A DNA stretch of 47,737 bases from Ramlibacter aurantiacus (GTDB taxonomy: Bacteria; Pseudomonadota; Gammaproteobacteria; Burkholderiales; Burkholderiaceae_C): positions 1 through 47,737 of the forward strand of contig NZ_JAEQNA010000011.1 in assembly GCF_016722895.1 (NCBI RefSeq), in the 5' to 3' direction. Under the pieces are notes generated by a model that searched no databases, was not told where the DNA came from, and was given only the letters and a program-made list of their open reading frames with translations. Within the stretch, counting starts at the first letter, position 1. Each line of letters begins with the position of its first letter. The position numbers were made by a program, and so were the translations under genes. Shown here piece by piece: positions 1 to 8,422 of the stretch.

Positions 1-184
1 GTTCCTAATCGACGCTCGGTGCCAGAGTGGGGCTTTCACTCAATGTGTCGGTCGAACGGGCTTTGTTCGCCGATGCCTGTCGATGTCCCTCCACTCCGGC
101 ACCTTGCTCCTTTCTTGATGGTTCGTTGTCGAGCTACGAACCATACAAGCCTGTCGAAGCCTTCCCTCGCGAGCCCTCCAGCTT

Positions 185-250
185 CCCCGTTCGGGCTGAG
201 CCTGTCGAAGCCGTCCCTCGCGAGCCCTTCGACGGGCTCAGGGCGAACGG
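185..250. repeat. REP-like inverted repeat pair 1
   Basis: Two copies of a roughly 25-bp element face each other: the left arm (185-212) reads CGTTCGGGCTGAGCCTGTCG and the right arm (223-250) is its near-exact inverse. Together they could fold into one long hairpin. A half copy (CTGTCGAAGCC) sits just upstream at 150-161. The core is of the kind scattered between genes in Burkholderiales and Xanthomonadales. The whole stretch 1-461 shows no gene I can support; its open frames are by-products of the repeats. Confidence 0.8.
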
Positions 251-302
251 AGGTGAGGTGCCGAGCGCCGGGCGAAGCCCAGCCACGCGAGCCCTCCAGC
301 AT

Positions 303-369
303 CCCCCCGTTCGGGCTGAGCCTGTCGAAGCCTCCTTCGCCAGCCCTTGAACAGGCTCAGCGCGACCGG
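303..369. repeat. REP-like inverted repeat pair 2
   Basis: This is a second pair of the same element as the one at 185-250. The left arm (305-332) is identical over more than 20 bases to the left arm of the first pair. The right arm (342-369) is a diverged inverse copy, with TTGAACAGGCTCAG in place of TTCGACGGGCTCAG. The pairs lie about 120 bp apart, downstream of the 3' end of the LysR gene, where a hairpin could stabilise or end its transcript. No adjacent RAYT transposase gene is visible. Confidence 0.75.
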
Positions 370-461
370 AGCTGGTGTGTCGGGAGAGCTGTCCCGGGAG
401 GGCTCATCACCCCGGCACCGGAAACGTCCCCGGCAGCAAGATCCTGCTGTCCACCTTGTCG

Positions 462-1346
462 CTACCGTCGCTGCGCCCGCACCACCTTCAGCAAGGCCTT
501 GAGCACCGGCGAATCGTCGCCCTGGCGGTACAGGCAGGCGAGATCGATGTCGCGAAGATGGGTCGAGCGCAGCGGCCGGTAAACCACGCCGGGTGGCTGC
601 AGGCTGGCGGCGGAGGCGGTGGTGATGCAGCAGCCGAAGCCGCCCGCCACCAGGGCGATGGCCGTGTAGACATCCTCCACTTCCTGCTCGACGCGCAGTT
701 TCACGCCCTCGGCCTGGAACGCCTGCATCACCTGCTGCGCCAGCCCGGGCATGGGCACGTTGGGGTACAGCACCATGGGCTGGTCGGCCAGGGCGGTGAT
801 CGGGATGGCACGGCGCGTGGCCAGCGGGTGCGATTCGTGCAGCGCCACCCGCACCGGCTCACGCAGGATCACCTCCACCGCGATGCCCGGTTCCTCGGGA
901 ACCAGCCGGTTGAAGGCCATCGCGATGCGCCGCTCGTGCAGCGCCTGGATCTGCTGGGCCTTGGTCAGGTTGTGCAGGCGGATGCGCACCTGCGGCCGCT
1001 CGCGCCGGAAGGCAGACAGCACGCGCGGAATGGTGTTCAGCAGGGCCGCGCTGTAGATGCCGATGTCGATGGTTCCCAGCATGCCGGCGCCGGCGCGCTG
1101 GGCCTTGTCTTCGGCGCGCCGCACCATGGCCAGGATCTGCGGCGCCTCGTCGAGCAGCGCGCGGCCGGCCTCGGTCAGTTCCACACCGCGCGGGGTGCGC
1201 AGGAACAGCGCCGCGCCGATGTCGTCCTCCAGTCCGCGGATGGCGCGGGTGAGCGGCGGCTGGGCCATGTGCAGGCGCTCGGCGGCGCGGCCGAAGTGGC
1301 GCTCGTCGGCAAGCGCGACGAAGTAACGCAGCTGGCGCAGGTCCAA
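462..1346 (-). CDS. LysR-type transcriptional regulator (BenM/CatM/CbnR-like)
   Basis: About 294 aa, the usual LysR length. An N-terminal winged HTH (residues about 1-60, LDLRQLRYFVALADERHFGR onward, then AERLHMAQPPLTRAIRGLE) is followed by an effector-binding domain. I chose a TTG start at 1346 because it gives the canonical LysR N-terminus and has GGGAG about eight bases upstream; the frame stays open upstream but that part is not LysR-like. The gene diverges from the meta-pathway operon starting at 1462, the classical layout for a LysR activator and its target. The intergenic region carries a perfect ATAC-N7-GTAT box, the recognition motif of the BenM/CatM group. It probably activates the operon in response to a pathway intermediate (inference). 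Confidence 0.92.
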   Translation of the reverse strand: MDLRQLRYFVALADERHFGRAAERLHMAQPPLTRAIRGLEDDIGAALFLRTPRGVELTEAGRALLDEAPQILAMVRRAEDKAQRAGAGMLGTIDIGIYSAALLNTIPRVLSAFRRERPQVRIRLHNLTKAQQIQALHERRIAMAFNRLVPEEPGIAVEVILREPVRVALHESHPLATRRAIPITALADQPMVLYPNVPMPGLAQQVMQAFQAEGVKLRVEQEVEDVYTAIALVAGGFGCCITTASAASLQPPGVVYRPLRSTHLRDIDLACLYRQGDDSPVLKALLKVVRAQRR

Positions 1347-1363
1347 TGGGGGCTCCCGGTTTG

Positions 1364-1378
1364 ATACCGCCAAGGTAT
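1364..1378. promoter_or_regulatory. LysR recognition box ATAC-N7-GTAT
   Basis: The 15-bp sequence ATACCGCCAAGGTAT is a perfect inverted repeat and matches the ATAC-N7-GTAT consensus known for the CatM/BenM group. It lies 18 bp upstream of the LysR start codon and 84 bp upstream of the hydratase start. About 27 bp further toward the operon is a weaker inverted repeat, TCC-N5-GGA (1393-1403), which could be the activation half-site next to the promoter. Binding by the adjacent LysR protein is inferred. Confidence 0.75.
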
Positions 1379-1461
1379 GGCGGCGGCGCAAATCCGTATT
1401 GGACACCCGGCCGTGGCCTGGCCGATAGTGCCGCCGTCGAACCACCAGGAGCCTTCCACCC

Positions 1462-2268
1462 ATGCCCGACCAAGCCCTGTCCGATGCCGAGCTGGCGCAG
1501 GCCGCGCGCGAGCTGCGAGAGGCCGGCGCCAGCGGACGCTTCATCGAGCCGCTGCGCGAACGCTGGCCCCAGTTGGACACCCGGGGTGCCTACGCCATCC
1601 AGCGGCTGAACACGCGCGAGCGCCAGGCCCAGGGCCGCCGCATCGTGGGCGCCAAGATCGGCCTGACCTCGCGCGCGGTGCAGGCGCAGCTCGGCGTGGA
1701 CGAGCCCGATTACGGGACCCTGTTCGACGACATGGGCTATGGCGACGGCGAGCCCGTGCCCTGGCGCGGGCTGCACCAGCCCAAGGTCGAGGCCGAGATC
1801 GCCTTCGTGCTGGGGCGCGACCTGGCGCAGGAGCGGCCGGGCCATGTCGATGTGCTGCGTGCCATCGACTACGCGCTGCCGGCCGTCGAGATCGTGGGCA
1901 GCCGCATCGCCGACTGGAACATCCGGCTGGTGGACACCATCGCCGACAACGCCTCCGCCGGTGCCTACGTGCTGGGGGCGACGCCCAGGCGGCTCGACGC
2001 CTTCGACCTGCGGATGTGCGGCATGGTGCTGGAGCGGCGCGGCGAGCCGGCCGCCACCGGCGCCGGGATGGCCTGCCTGGGGCACCCGCTGAACGCGGTG
2101 GTCTGGCTGGCGCGCACGCTGGCCGCGCTCGGGGCGCCGCTGAAGGCCGGCGACCTGGTGCTCTCGGGGGCGCTCGGCCCCATGGTCCCGGTGCAGCCGG
2201 GTGATGTGTTCGACGCCCGCATCCATGGCCTGGGCAGCGTGCGCGCCGTGTTCGAGGGGAATGCGTGA
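1462..2268 (+). CDS. 2-oxopent-4-enoate (2-hydroxypentadienoate) hydratase
   Basis: 268 aa, normal for the DmpE/XylJ/MhpD family. It adds water to 2-hydroxypenta-2,4-dienoate to give 4-hydroxy-2-oxovalerate, needing a divalent metal. KIGLTS (K65), the metal-site acidic residues of KVEAEIAFVLG (E110, E112) and of AVEIVGSRIADW (E143) match the pattern of E. coli MhpD. It is the first gene of a five-gene operon whose other members supply the preceding decarboxylase and tautomerase and the following aldolase and dehydrogenase. Its TGA shares one base with the next ATG, so translation is probably coupled. Hydratase and decarboxylase are homologous; I assign this one as hydratase from overall resemblance and gene order, and the two labels could be swapped. 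Confidence 0.9.
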   Translation: MPDQALSDAELAQAARELREAGASGRFIEPLRERWPQLDTRGAYAIQRLNTRERQAQGRRIVGAKIGLTSRAVQAQLGVDEPDYGTLFDDMGYGDGEPVPWRGLHQPKVEAEIAFVLGRDLAQERPGHVDVLRAIDYALPAVEIVGSRIADWNIRLVDTIADNASAGAYVLGATPRRLDAFDLRMCGMVLERRGEPAATGAGMACLGHPLNAVVWLARTLAALGAPLKAGDLVLSGALGPMVPVQPGDVFDARIHGLGSVRAVFEGNA

Positions 2269-3035
2269 TGGACCACCTGCAGGAACTGGCCAGGCTGCTG
2301 GACGATGCCGCCCGCCAAGCCACCGCCGTCGAGCAGATCGACCCCGAGGGCAAGCTGTCGCTCGAGCAGGCTTACGCCATCCAGGCGGAATCGCTGGCGT
2401 TGCGCGGGGCGCGCGGCGAACGCCGCGTCGGCGTCAAGATGGGTTTCACCAGCCGCGCCAAGATGGCCCAGATGGGCCTGTCGGACGTGATCTGGGGCCG
2501 CCTGACCGACGCCATGCGGGTGGAGGAGGGCGGCACCGTGGACGCGGCGCGCTACGTGCATGCCCGGGCCGAGCCCGAACTGGCCTTCGTGCTGGGCAGG
2601 CCGCTGCCCGGCGATGCCAGCGCCGCCGAGGCGCTGGCCGCGGTGGAAGCGGTTGCCCCGGCCATCGAGATCATCGATTCCCGGTATCGAGACTTCCGCT
2701 TCACCCTCACGGACGTGATCGCCGACAACGCCTCGTCCAGCGGCTTCGTGATCGGTCCCTGGTCCGATCCACGCGGCGACTTCGGCAACCTGGGCCTGGC
2801 GCTGTGCATCGACGGCCGGCCGGTGCAGGTCGGCTCCACCGCGGCGATCCTGGGCCACCCGATCCGATCCCTGGTGGCCGCCGCGCGGCTGGCCGCGGCG
2901 GCCGGCGAGCCGCTGCAGGCCGGCGCTATCGTGATGGCGGGTGGCGCCACCAGCGCCGAATGGATCAAGCCCGGCCAGTACGTCTCCATCGAGATGGAGC
3001 GGCTCGGGTCCGCCGGTTTCTCCGTCCGGGAGTGA
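2268..3035 (+). CDS. 4-oxalocrotonate decarboxylase (hydratase superfamily)
   Basis: 255 aa, the DmpH/XylI length. It decarboxylates 2-oxo-3-hexenedioate to 2-hydroxypenta-2,4-dienoate and in characterised pathways forms a complex with the hydratase. Visible motifs are VKMGFTSRAKMAQMG near residue 57, AEPELAFVLG (E102, E104) and APAIEIIDSRYRDF (E134), the same metal site as in the hydratase. The ATG at 2268 overlaps the hydratase stop (TGATG); a GTG one codon earlier is less likely. It is followed four bases later by the tautomerase that makes its substrate. It is paralogous to the upstream hydratase, as usual in dmp/xyl-type operons. Confidence 0.9.
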   Translation: MDHLQELARLLDDAARQATAVEQIDPEGKLSLEQAYAIQAESLALRGARGERRVGVKMGFTSRAKMAQMGLSDVIWGRLTDAMRVEEGGTVDAARYVHARAEPELAFVLGRPLPGDASAAEALAAVEAVAPAIEIIDSRYRDFRFTLTDVIADNASSSGFVIGPWSDPRGDFGNLGLALCIDGRPVQVGSTAAILGHPIRSLVAAARLAAAAGEPLQAGAIVMAGGATSAEWIKPGQYVSIEMERLGSAGFSVRE

Positions 3036-3039
3036 AGGC

Positions 3040-3261
3040 ATGCCGATCGCACACCTGAGCATCCTGGAAGGCCGTTCGCCCGAACTGAAGGCGCGCCTGA
3101 TCGAGAACGTGGCGCGGGCCATCGCCGACAGCCTCGATGCGCCGCTCGAGTCGGTGCGCGTGCTGGTGCAGGAATACCCGCCCAGCCACTGGAGCGTGGG
3201 CACGCGGACCATGGCGCAGCGGCGCCCGGCAGCGGCCTCGCCCGATTCCGCTTCCAACTGA
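3040..3261 (+). CDS. 4-oxalocrotonate tautomerase
   Basis: 73 aa, slightly longer than the usual 62 or so. After removal of the initiator Met the mature protein starts with Pro-1 ([12 protein letters not shown]), the catalytic general base of this family. The Arg of the LEGRS segment and the Arg of the [10 protein letters not shown] strand occupy the positions of the two substrate-binding arginines. It isomerises 2-hydroxymuconate to 2-oxo-3-hexenedioate, feeding the decarboxylase directly upstream. The extra residues are a C-terminal tail (about [12 protein letters not shown]) beyond the family core, probably disordered. Its presence with the decarboxylase shows that the operon serves the dehydrogenative 4-oxalocrotonate branch and not only the hydrolytic branch. 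Confidence 0.92.
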   Translation: MPIAHLSILEGRSPELKARLIENVARAIADSLDAPLESVRVLVQEYPPSHWSVGTRTMAQRRPAAASPDSASN

Positions 3262-3278
3262 TCCCTCCGGAGGAATCC

Positions 3279-4211
3279 ATGCCCCAGCCATTGCGCGCCG
3301 CCATCATCGGAAGCGGCAACATCGGCACCGACCTGCTGCTGAAGATCCTGCGGCATGGCCGCCATGTCGCCGCCGGCGCCCTGGTGGGTATCGACCCGGC
3401 CTCCGATGGCCTCGCCCGGGCGGCGCGCCTGGGCGTGCCCACCACCGCGGACGGCGTGCAGGGCCTGGTGGCGATGGACGCGTTCGGCGACATCGACATC
3501 GTGTTCGACGCCACCAGCGCGGCCTCGCACCTGGACAACGAAGCCGTGCTGCGCCGCGCGAGGCCCGGCATCCGGATGATCGACCTCACGCCGGCTGCCA
3601 TCGGCCCGTACTGCGTGCCGGTGGTCAACGGCGAGGAGCACCTGGATGCGCGCAACGTGAACATGGTGACCTGCGGCGGCCAGGCCACCATTCCCATGGT
3701 GGCGGCGGTGCATCGCGTGGCATCGGTGCGCTACGCGGAGATCGTCGCCAGCATCTCCAGCCGCTCGGCCGGGCCCGGCACGCGCGCCAACATCGACGAG
3801 TTCACCGAGACCACCGCACGCGCCATCGAGGTCGTCGGCGGGGCGACGAAGGGCAAGGCCATCATCGTCCTCAACCCCGCCGATCCGCCCCTGATCATGC
3901 GCGACACGGTCTACACCCTCAGCGAGCCTGGCAGCGAATCGGCGATCGAGGCCTCGGTGGCCGAGATGGTGGCGGCGGTGCAGGCCTACGTGCCCGGCTA
4001 TCGCCTGAAGCAGCGCGTGCAGTTCGACCCGGTGCAGGGCCTGAAGGTGCCTGGCGTGGGCGAGGACCTGGCCGGGCTGAAGACCTCCATCTTCCTCGAG
4101 GTGGAGGGCGCGGCGCATTACCTGCCGGCGTTCGCCGGCAACCTGGACATCATGACCAGCGCCGCGCTGCGCACGGCCGAGCGCATGGCCGAAAAGATGC
4201 GGCGCGCCTGA
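3279..4211 (+). CDS. acetaldehyde dehydrogenase (acylating)
   Basis: 310 aa, typical of the DmpF/BphJ/MhpF family. It oxidises acetaldehyde with NAD+ and CoA to acetyl-CoA and forms a channelling complex with the aldolase encoded next. Seen: an N-terminal Rossmann motif [14 protein letters not shown] (residues 7-20), the acyl-thioester cysteine C132 in [10 protein letters not shown], and the C-terminal domain with [21 protein letters not shown] clear GGAGG lies just before the ATG. It sits 17 bp after the tautomerase and 11 bp before the aldolase gene. Confidence 0.96.
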   Translation: MPQPLRAAIIGSGNIGTDLLLKILRHGRHVAAGALVGIDPASDGLARAARLGVPTTADGVQGLVAMDAFGDIDIVFDATSAASHLDNEAVLRRARPGIRMIDLTPAAIGPYCVPVVNGEEHLDARNVNMVTCGGQATIPMVAAVHRVASVRYAEIVASISSRSAGPGTRANIDEFTETTARAIEVVGGATKGKAIIVLNPADPPLIMRDTVYTLSEPGSESAIEASVAEMVAAVQAYVPGYRLKQRVQFDPVQGLKVPGVGEDLAGLKTSIFLEVEGAAHYLPAFAGNLDIMTSAALRTAERMAEKMRRA

Positions 4212-4222
4212 AGGAGCACGAC

Positions 4223-5254
4223 ATGAACCCCGGCCGGAAGATCTATATCTCCGACGTGACGCTGCGCGATGGCAGCCACGCGATCCGCCACCAGTACAGC
4301 GTGGAGCAGGCCATGCGGATCGCCCGCGCGCTGGACGAGGCGCGGGTCGATTCGATCGAGGTCGCGCACGGTGACGGCCTGCAGGGCGGCAGCTTCAACT
4401 ACGGCTTCGGCGCGCACACCGACCTGGAGTGGATCGCGGCGGTGGCCAGCGTGCTGCGGCACGCCAAGATCGCCACGCTGCTGATCCCGGGCATCGGCAC
4501 CGTGCACGACCTGAAGGCAGCGCATGAGGCCGGCGCCCGCATCGTTCGGGTGGCCACGCACTGCACCGAGGCCGACATCAGCCGCCAGCACATCGAATTC
4601 GCGCGCCACCTGGGCATGGAAGCGGTGGGCTTCCTGATGATGAGCCACATGAGCTCGCCGCAGGCGCTGGCGCAGCAGGCCAAGCTGATGGAGAGCTACG
4701 GCGCCACCTGCTGCTATGTGGTGGATTCGGGCGGTGCGCTGGGCATGAACGACGTGCGCGAGCGCTTCCGCGCCTTCAAGGACACGCTGCGGCCCGAGAC
4801 ACAGACCGGCATGCACGCGCACCACAACCTGAGCCTGGGCGTGGCCAACAGCATCGTCGCGGTGGAGGAGGGCTGCGACCGGGTGGACGCCAGCCTGGCC
4901 GGCATGGGGGCGGGCGCGGGCAATGCGCCGCTGGAGGTGTTCGTCGCGGCGGCCGAGCGCCTGGGCTGGGAGCACGGCTGCGACCTCTACAAGCTGATGG
5001 ACGCGGCCGACGACATCGTGCGTCCGCTGCAGGACCGGCCGGTGCGCGTGGACCGCGAGACCCTGGCCCTGGGCTACGCGGGGGTGTACTCGAGCTTTCT
5101 GCGGCACAGCGAGGCGGCGGCGCGCAAGTACGGCCTGAAGACCGTGGACATCCTGGTGGAGCTGGGCCGCCGCCGCATGGTGGGCGGGCAGGAGGACATG
5201 ATCGTGGACGTGGCGCTGGACTTGCTGCGCCAGCAGGAGGCGCAGCCGCGGTGA
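4223..5254 (+). CDS. 4-hydroxy-2-oxovalerate aldolase
   Basis: 343 aa, the normal DmpG/BphI/MhpE length. It cleaves 4-hydroxy-2-oxovalerate to pyruvate and acetaldehyde, the acetaldehyde passing to the partner dehydrogenase. The HMGL-like TIM barrel starts with [10 protein letters not shown] (R15, D16, H19) and the metal-binding histidines are in [10 protein letters not shown] (H198, H200). The C-terminal communication domain, with [20 protein letters not shown], contacts the dehydrogenase in this family. It is the last gene of the operon and converges with the next gene, leaving 21 bp between the stop codons and no obvious terminator. Confidence 0.96.
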   Translation: MNPGRKIYISDVTLRDGSHAIRHQYSVEQAMRIARALDEARVDSIEVAHGDGLQGGSFNYGFGAHTDLEWIAAVASVLRHAKIATLLIPGIGTVHDLKAAHEAGARIVRVATHCTEADISRQHIEFARHLGMEAVGFLMMSHMSSPQALAQQAKLMESYGATCCYVVDSGGALGMNDVRERFRAFKDTLRPETQTGMHAHHNLSLGVANSIVAVEEGCDRVDASLAGMGAGAGNAPLEVFVAAAERLGWEHGCDLYKLMDAADDIVRPLQDRPVRVDRETLALGYAGVYSSFLRHSEAAARKYGLKTVDILVELGRRRMVGGQEDMIVDVALDLLRQQEAQPR

Positions 5255-5275
5255 GCAGCCGCCCGTGCCCTGCCT

Positions 5276-6136
5276 TCAGGTCAGCCAGGCCCGGATCACG
5301 CCAGGCGTATCGACCTGGCCATGCCCCGCCTCCACCGCCCCCTCGAACTGCCGCATCGCGGCCTGCAGCATGGGCACCTTCGCCTGGAGCATGCGGGCGT
5401 CGCCGGCGATGCGCTCCATCACCTCCAGCAGCGCCTGCGTGGAGCCGCCGCCCACGTCGTAGCGGCCGCTGGCCATGGCGGCGCCGCGGGTGGCCAGCAC
5501 GCCCGAGCGGGCGATCGGCGGCAGGTTCTCCAGCAGCAGCGCCGGGTCCAGTCCCGCGCGGGTGAGCAGGGCCATCGCCTCGGCCGCCGCCGCCGTGTGT
5601 ACCGCCAGCAGCAGGTTGGAGGCCAGCTTGAGCTGGGTGCCGGCGCCGAAGGCGCCGACCTGCGGCGCCTGCGCCGCGATTTTCAGCAGCAACGGGCGCA
5701 CGCGCTGCGACACCTTCGCATCGCCGCTGACGTAGAACACGCCCTGCCCGGCATCGACCAGGGCGGGATTGCCCATCACCGGGGCGTCCAGCATGGAGGC
5801 GCCGGCAGCCTGCAGCTCGCGCTGCTGGCGCTCGCGCACCTCCAGCGGGCCCACGCCTGCATCGATGAACACGCGCCCGCGCACCTCGGCGCAACCGGCC
5901 TCCACCGCGCGCAGCACCGAGTCGATGGCGCCGGCCGGTGCGGTGTTGATGACCACGTCGCTCTGTTCCACCAGCTGCGGCACCGACAGGCAGACGATGC
6001 CACCGGCCTGAGCGAAGCTGGACGCGTCGCTGCGGCGAAAGCCGCAGGGTGCGAGGCCGGCGGCCACCAGCCGGCGCGTGATGGCCATGCCGATGCCGCC
6101 CAGGCCCAGGATTCCGACGCGCTCTGCGGGGTCCAT
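5276..6136 (-). CDS. NAD(P)-dependent beta-hydroxyacid dehydrogenase family protein
   Basis: 286 aa, the length of 3-hydroxyisobutyrate / tartronate semialdehyde reductase relatives. An N-terminal Rossmann fold begins with VGILGLGGIGMAITRRL; the C-terminal helical domain starts around GAGTQLKLASNLLL, whose Lys corresponds to the catalytic lysine. I chose the ATG at 6136, with GGAG six bases upstream, over an earlier in-frame start. It lies 11 bp behind the YciI-like gene on the same strand, so the two form a small operon inside the aromatic cluster. The substrate is unknown; a side product such as a semialdehyde or hydroxyacid is plausible. Confidence 0.82.
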   Translation of the reverse strand: MDPAERVGILGLGGIGMAITRRLVAAGLAPCGFRRSDASSFAQAGGIVCLSVPQLVEQSDVVINTAPAGAIDSVLRAVEAGCAEVRGRVFIDAGVGPLEVRERQQRELQAAGASMLDAPVMGNPALVDAGQGVFYVSGDAKVSQRVRPLLLKIAAQAPQVGAFGAGTQLKLASNLLLAVHTAAAAEAMALLTRAGLDPALLLENLPPIARSGVLATRGAAMASGRYDVGGGSTQALLEVMERIAGDARMLQAKVPMLQAAMRQFEGAVEAGHGQVDTPGVIRAWLT

Positions 6137-6147
6137 CGCCAGCTCCT

Positions 6148-6537
6148 TCAACGGTCCGCAGCCGGCTGGCCGGACAGGCGCACCTGCAGGTCGGGGCTGC
6201 CTTCCATCAGGATCCACCGCCGCAGTTCGAAATCGACCGCGCCGCTGCGGATGAAGGGGTCGTCCGCCAGCAGCCGGCGCGCGGCGTCCTCATCGTCCAC
6301 CCGCAGCACGGTGAGACCGCCGACCGCACCGCGCGGCCGGCCCGGCTGGTCGAACGGACCCGACGCGAAGATCGTGCCCTGCGCCTCCTGCCGCACCATC
6401 CACCGCAGGTGCTCCAGCAGCAGCTCGGGCGTCATGAGGGCGGCGTCGATGGTGCGGCGCAGCGCGACGTACAGCGGCAGGTTCGCCATGGGTTCGGTGA
6501 GCTGGCGCAGCTGCTCCTGGGTGGTGGCATGGTTCAT
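6148..6537 (-). CDS. YciI-like / muconolactone-isomerase-fold small protein
   Basis: 129 aa starting at MNHATT. The central part (PLYVALRRTIDAALMTPELL, then LLEHLRWMVRQEAQGTIFAS, GPFDQPGRPRGAVGGLTVLR, and a stretch ending ADDPFIRSGAVDFELRRW) follows the YCII-domain pattern: a ferredoxin-like alpha/beta fold with a conserved ASGPF and a DDPF motif. In-frame sequence upstream of 6537 is arginine-rich and not part of the family. It is the first gene of a two-gene minus-strand unit and is divergent from the TRAP transporter. Members of this fold include chloromuconolactone dehalogenase and many uncharacterised catabolic accessory proteins; the reaction here cannot be named. Confidence 0.75.
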   Translation of the reverse strand: MNHATTQEQLRQLTEPMANLPLYVALRRTIDAALMTPELLLEHLRWMVRQEAQGTIFASGPFDQPGRPRGAVGGLTVLRVDDEDAARRLLADDPFIRSGAVDFELRRWILMEGSPDLQVRLSGQPAADR

Positions 6538-6733
6538 CGTGCGAACCCTAGGCCCGCGCCGGCGGCGGCGCCACTCATTCCTGGAAATGCAAGCCATCAC
6601 GGCGGTGAATCGGCCGGGCCGCCCCGGCATTCACCGGCTTGATGGCGCGTATTCGTGATCTTGAGTGGCCCGGGTCGCGCGCCCCGTCTACGCTGCGTTC
6701 CGGTTCCGACCACAAGACCAAAGGAGACTCCCG

Positions 6734-7816
6734 ATGAATTCTGCACGTCGCTGCCTGTTCCTGGCCGCCGTCGCCTGCGCCGTCACCCTGCCGGTGCAGG
6801 CCCAGCAGACGGTCAACCTCACGATCGGCTCCAGCCACCCCACGGTGGTGCCCTGGGTGGGACTGATGCAGTCCTACCTGCAGCCTGAGGTGAACAAGCG
6901 CCTGGCCGCCGCGGGCAGCCCGTACAAGGTGGTCTGGCGCGAGGCCTACGGCGGCGTGCTGTACAAGGCCAATGCCACGCTGACGTCCGTCGGCGAGGGC
7001 ATGGTCGACATCGGCTGGGTGTTCGCCGCCACCGAGGGCGCCAAGCTGCCGCTGACCCAGGTGTCCAGCTACGCGCCCGCGCTGACCGGCGATCCGCGCC
7101 ACATCATCGAGGTCTTCAACCGCATGGTGCCCGGCACCCCCGCGCTCAAGGCCGAATGGGAAAAGAACAACGTGGTCTTCCTGGCGGCCACGGCGGCCGA
7201 CACGCTGGACCTCTACACCAGCTTCCCGGTCAACGGCATCGCCGATCTCAAGGGCCGCAAGCTGGGCGCGGCCGGCGCCATTGCGCTGCTGGCCAGCGGC
7301 GCTGGCGTGGTGCCGGTGAACACCGCGCTGCCGACCATGTACAACGACGTGAAGACCGGCGTGATCGACGGCGCGATCTCCATCGCCTCGGGTGCGGTGG
7401 GCATCAAGCTCGACGAGGTCACGCCCTACATCACCCAGGCCGACCTCGGCTCGTTCCTCTCGGGCGCGATCGCGGTCAACCGCGACACCTGGGCCAAGCT
7501 GCCGCCGCCGGTGCGCGAGGCCATCCAGTCGGCGGCGGCCGACTACGGCAAGCAGCTGGGCGATGCCATGCTCCGCAGCCGTGAAGGCGCGCTCAAGGCC
7601 ATGGTGCAGCGCGGCCAGTCGCAGAACCCGCCGGTCAAGGTCACGTCGCTGCCGGCGGCCGACCGCGAGCAGTGGATCCGCGGCCTGCCGAACCTGGCGC
7701 AGGACTGGGCGAAGAATCTGGACCGACGGAACCAGCCCGGCTCGCAGGTACTGGCGACCTACATGGCCGAAGTGCGCAAGCTCGGCGTGCGCCCCACGCG
7801 GGACTGGGACAGGTAA
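6734..7816 (+). CDS. TRAP transporter substrate-binding protein (DctP family)
   Basis: 360 aa with a Sec signal peptide (MNSARRCLFLAAVACAVTLP, cleavage near VQA-QQ). The mature part has the DctP layout: NLTIGSSHP at the start, VGEGMVDIGWVFAA in lobe 1, the hinge/ligand region FPVNGIADLKGRKLGAAG, and TMYNDVKTGVIDGAISIAS in lobe 2. The position that usually carries the carboxylate-binding Arg in LKGLKIR reads LKGRKLG, so ligand contacts may differ. AAGGAG precedes the ATG. It is the first of three transporter genes (with 7844 and 8422) and probably captures an aromatic or other organic acid in the periplasm for the pathway around it. Confidence 0.92.
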   Translation: MNSARRCLFLAAVACAVTLPVQAQQTVNLTIGSSHPTVVPWVGLMQSYLQPEVNKRLAAAGSPYKVVWREAYGGVLYKANATLTSVGEGMVDIGWVFAATEGAKLPLTQVSSYAPALTGDPRHIIEVFNRMVPGTPALKAEWEKNNVVFLAATAADTLDLYTSFPVNGIADLKGRKLGAAGAIALLASGAGVVPVNTALPTMYNDVKTGVIDGAISIASGAVGIKLDEVTPYITQADLGSFLSGAIAVNRDTWAKLPPPVREAIQSAAADYGKQLGDAMLRSREGALKAMVQRGQSQNPPVKVTSLPAADREQWIRGLPNLAQDWAKNLDRRNQPGSQVLATYMAEVRKLGVRPTRDWDR

Positions 7817-7843
7817 TCCGCGTCCCTGGGTCCGGAGCGCACG

Positions 7844-8422
7844 ATGGCCTCCCCCACCATGACCGAACCCTTGACGCCGCCGGCCGCGGCAACGCCGGGC
7901 CGGCGCCGCTGGCACGCCCCTGTCTTCGGACGCCTGCTCGATGCCCTGAGCGGCCTGGGCTCGCTGCTGATCGCCGCGATGATGCTGCTGGTCTGCGCCG
8001 ACGTCGCGGCGCGCAACCTCCTCAGCCGCCCCATCACCGGCGTGACCGAGCTGGTGGCGCTGGGGGTGGTGGCCGTGGTGTTCCTGCAGCTGCCTGCGGC
8101 GTTGCGGCACGGGCGCCTGAGCCGGGCCGAGATCTTCATCGACGGCCTGCGCCGGCGCCGCCCGCGCGCCGCGGCCCTGCTGCAGGCCCTGCTGCACGCC
8201 TGCGGCTTTTTCTTTTGCGCCATCGTCTTCGCGGCCACGCTGTCGCCCTTCGCCAAGTCCTGGACCTCGGGTGACTTCATCGGCGTGGAAGGCGTGTTCA
8301 CCGCGCCCACCTGGCCGGTGGTCGGCATCGTGCTGGTGGGCTCGGCCTGCACGGCACTGCAGTTCGCCCTGCTGGCGCTGCTCGAATGGGATGGCGCGGC
8401 GACCACCGGGGGAGATGCGTGA
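7844..8422 (+). CDS. TRAP transporter small permease (DctQ family)
   Basis: 192 aa with four predicted membrane helices, near residues 40-60, 70-90, 110-135 and 155-180. DVAARNLLSRPITGVTEL is the DctQ signature around helices 1-2. The N-terminal 25 residues are Pro/Ala-rich and cytoplasmic; a second ATG at 7859 would shorten them. The stop overlaps the ATG of the large subunit by one base (TGATG). With the binding protein and the large subunit it makes a complete sodium-driven TRAP uptake system. Confidence 0.88.
   Translation: MASPTMTEPLTPPAAATPGRRRWHAPVFGRLLDALSGLGSLLIAAMMLLVCADVAARNLLSRPITGVTELVALGVVAVVFLQLPAALRHGRLSRAEIFIDGLRRRRPRAAALLQALLHACGFFFCAIVFAATLSPFAKSWTSGDFIGVEGVFTAPTWPVVGIVLVGSACTALQFALLALLEWDGAATTGGDA

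Noticed and set aside
859..4118. Very long minus-strand open frames opposite the meta-pathway operon (455 and 717 codons)
   Set aside because: They are antisense to clearly recognised genes, rich in His, Gly, Arg and Gln, and match no family; a common artefact of high-GC codon use.
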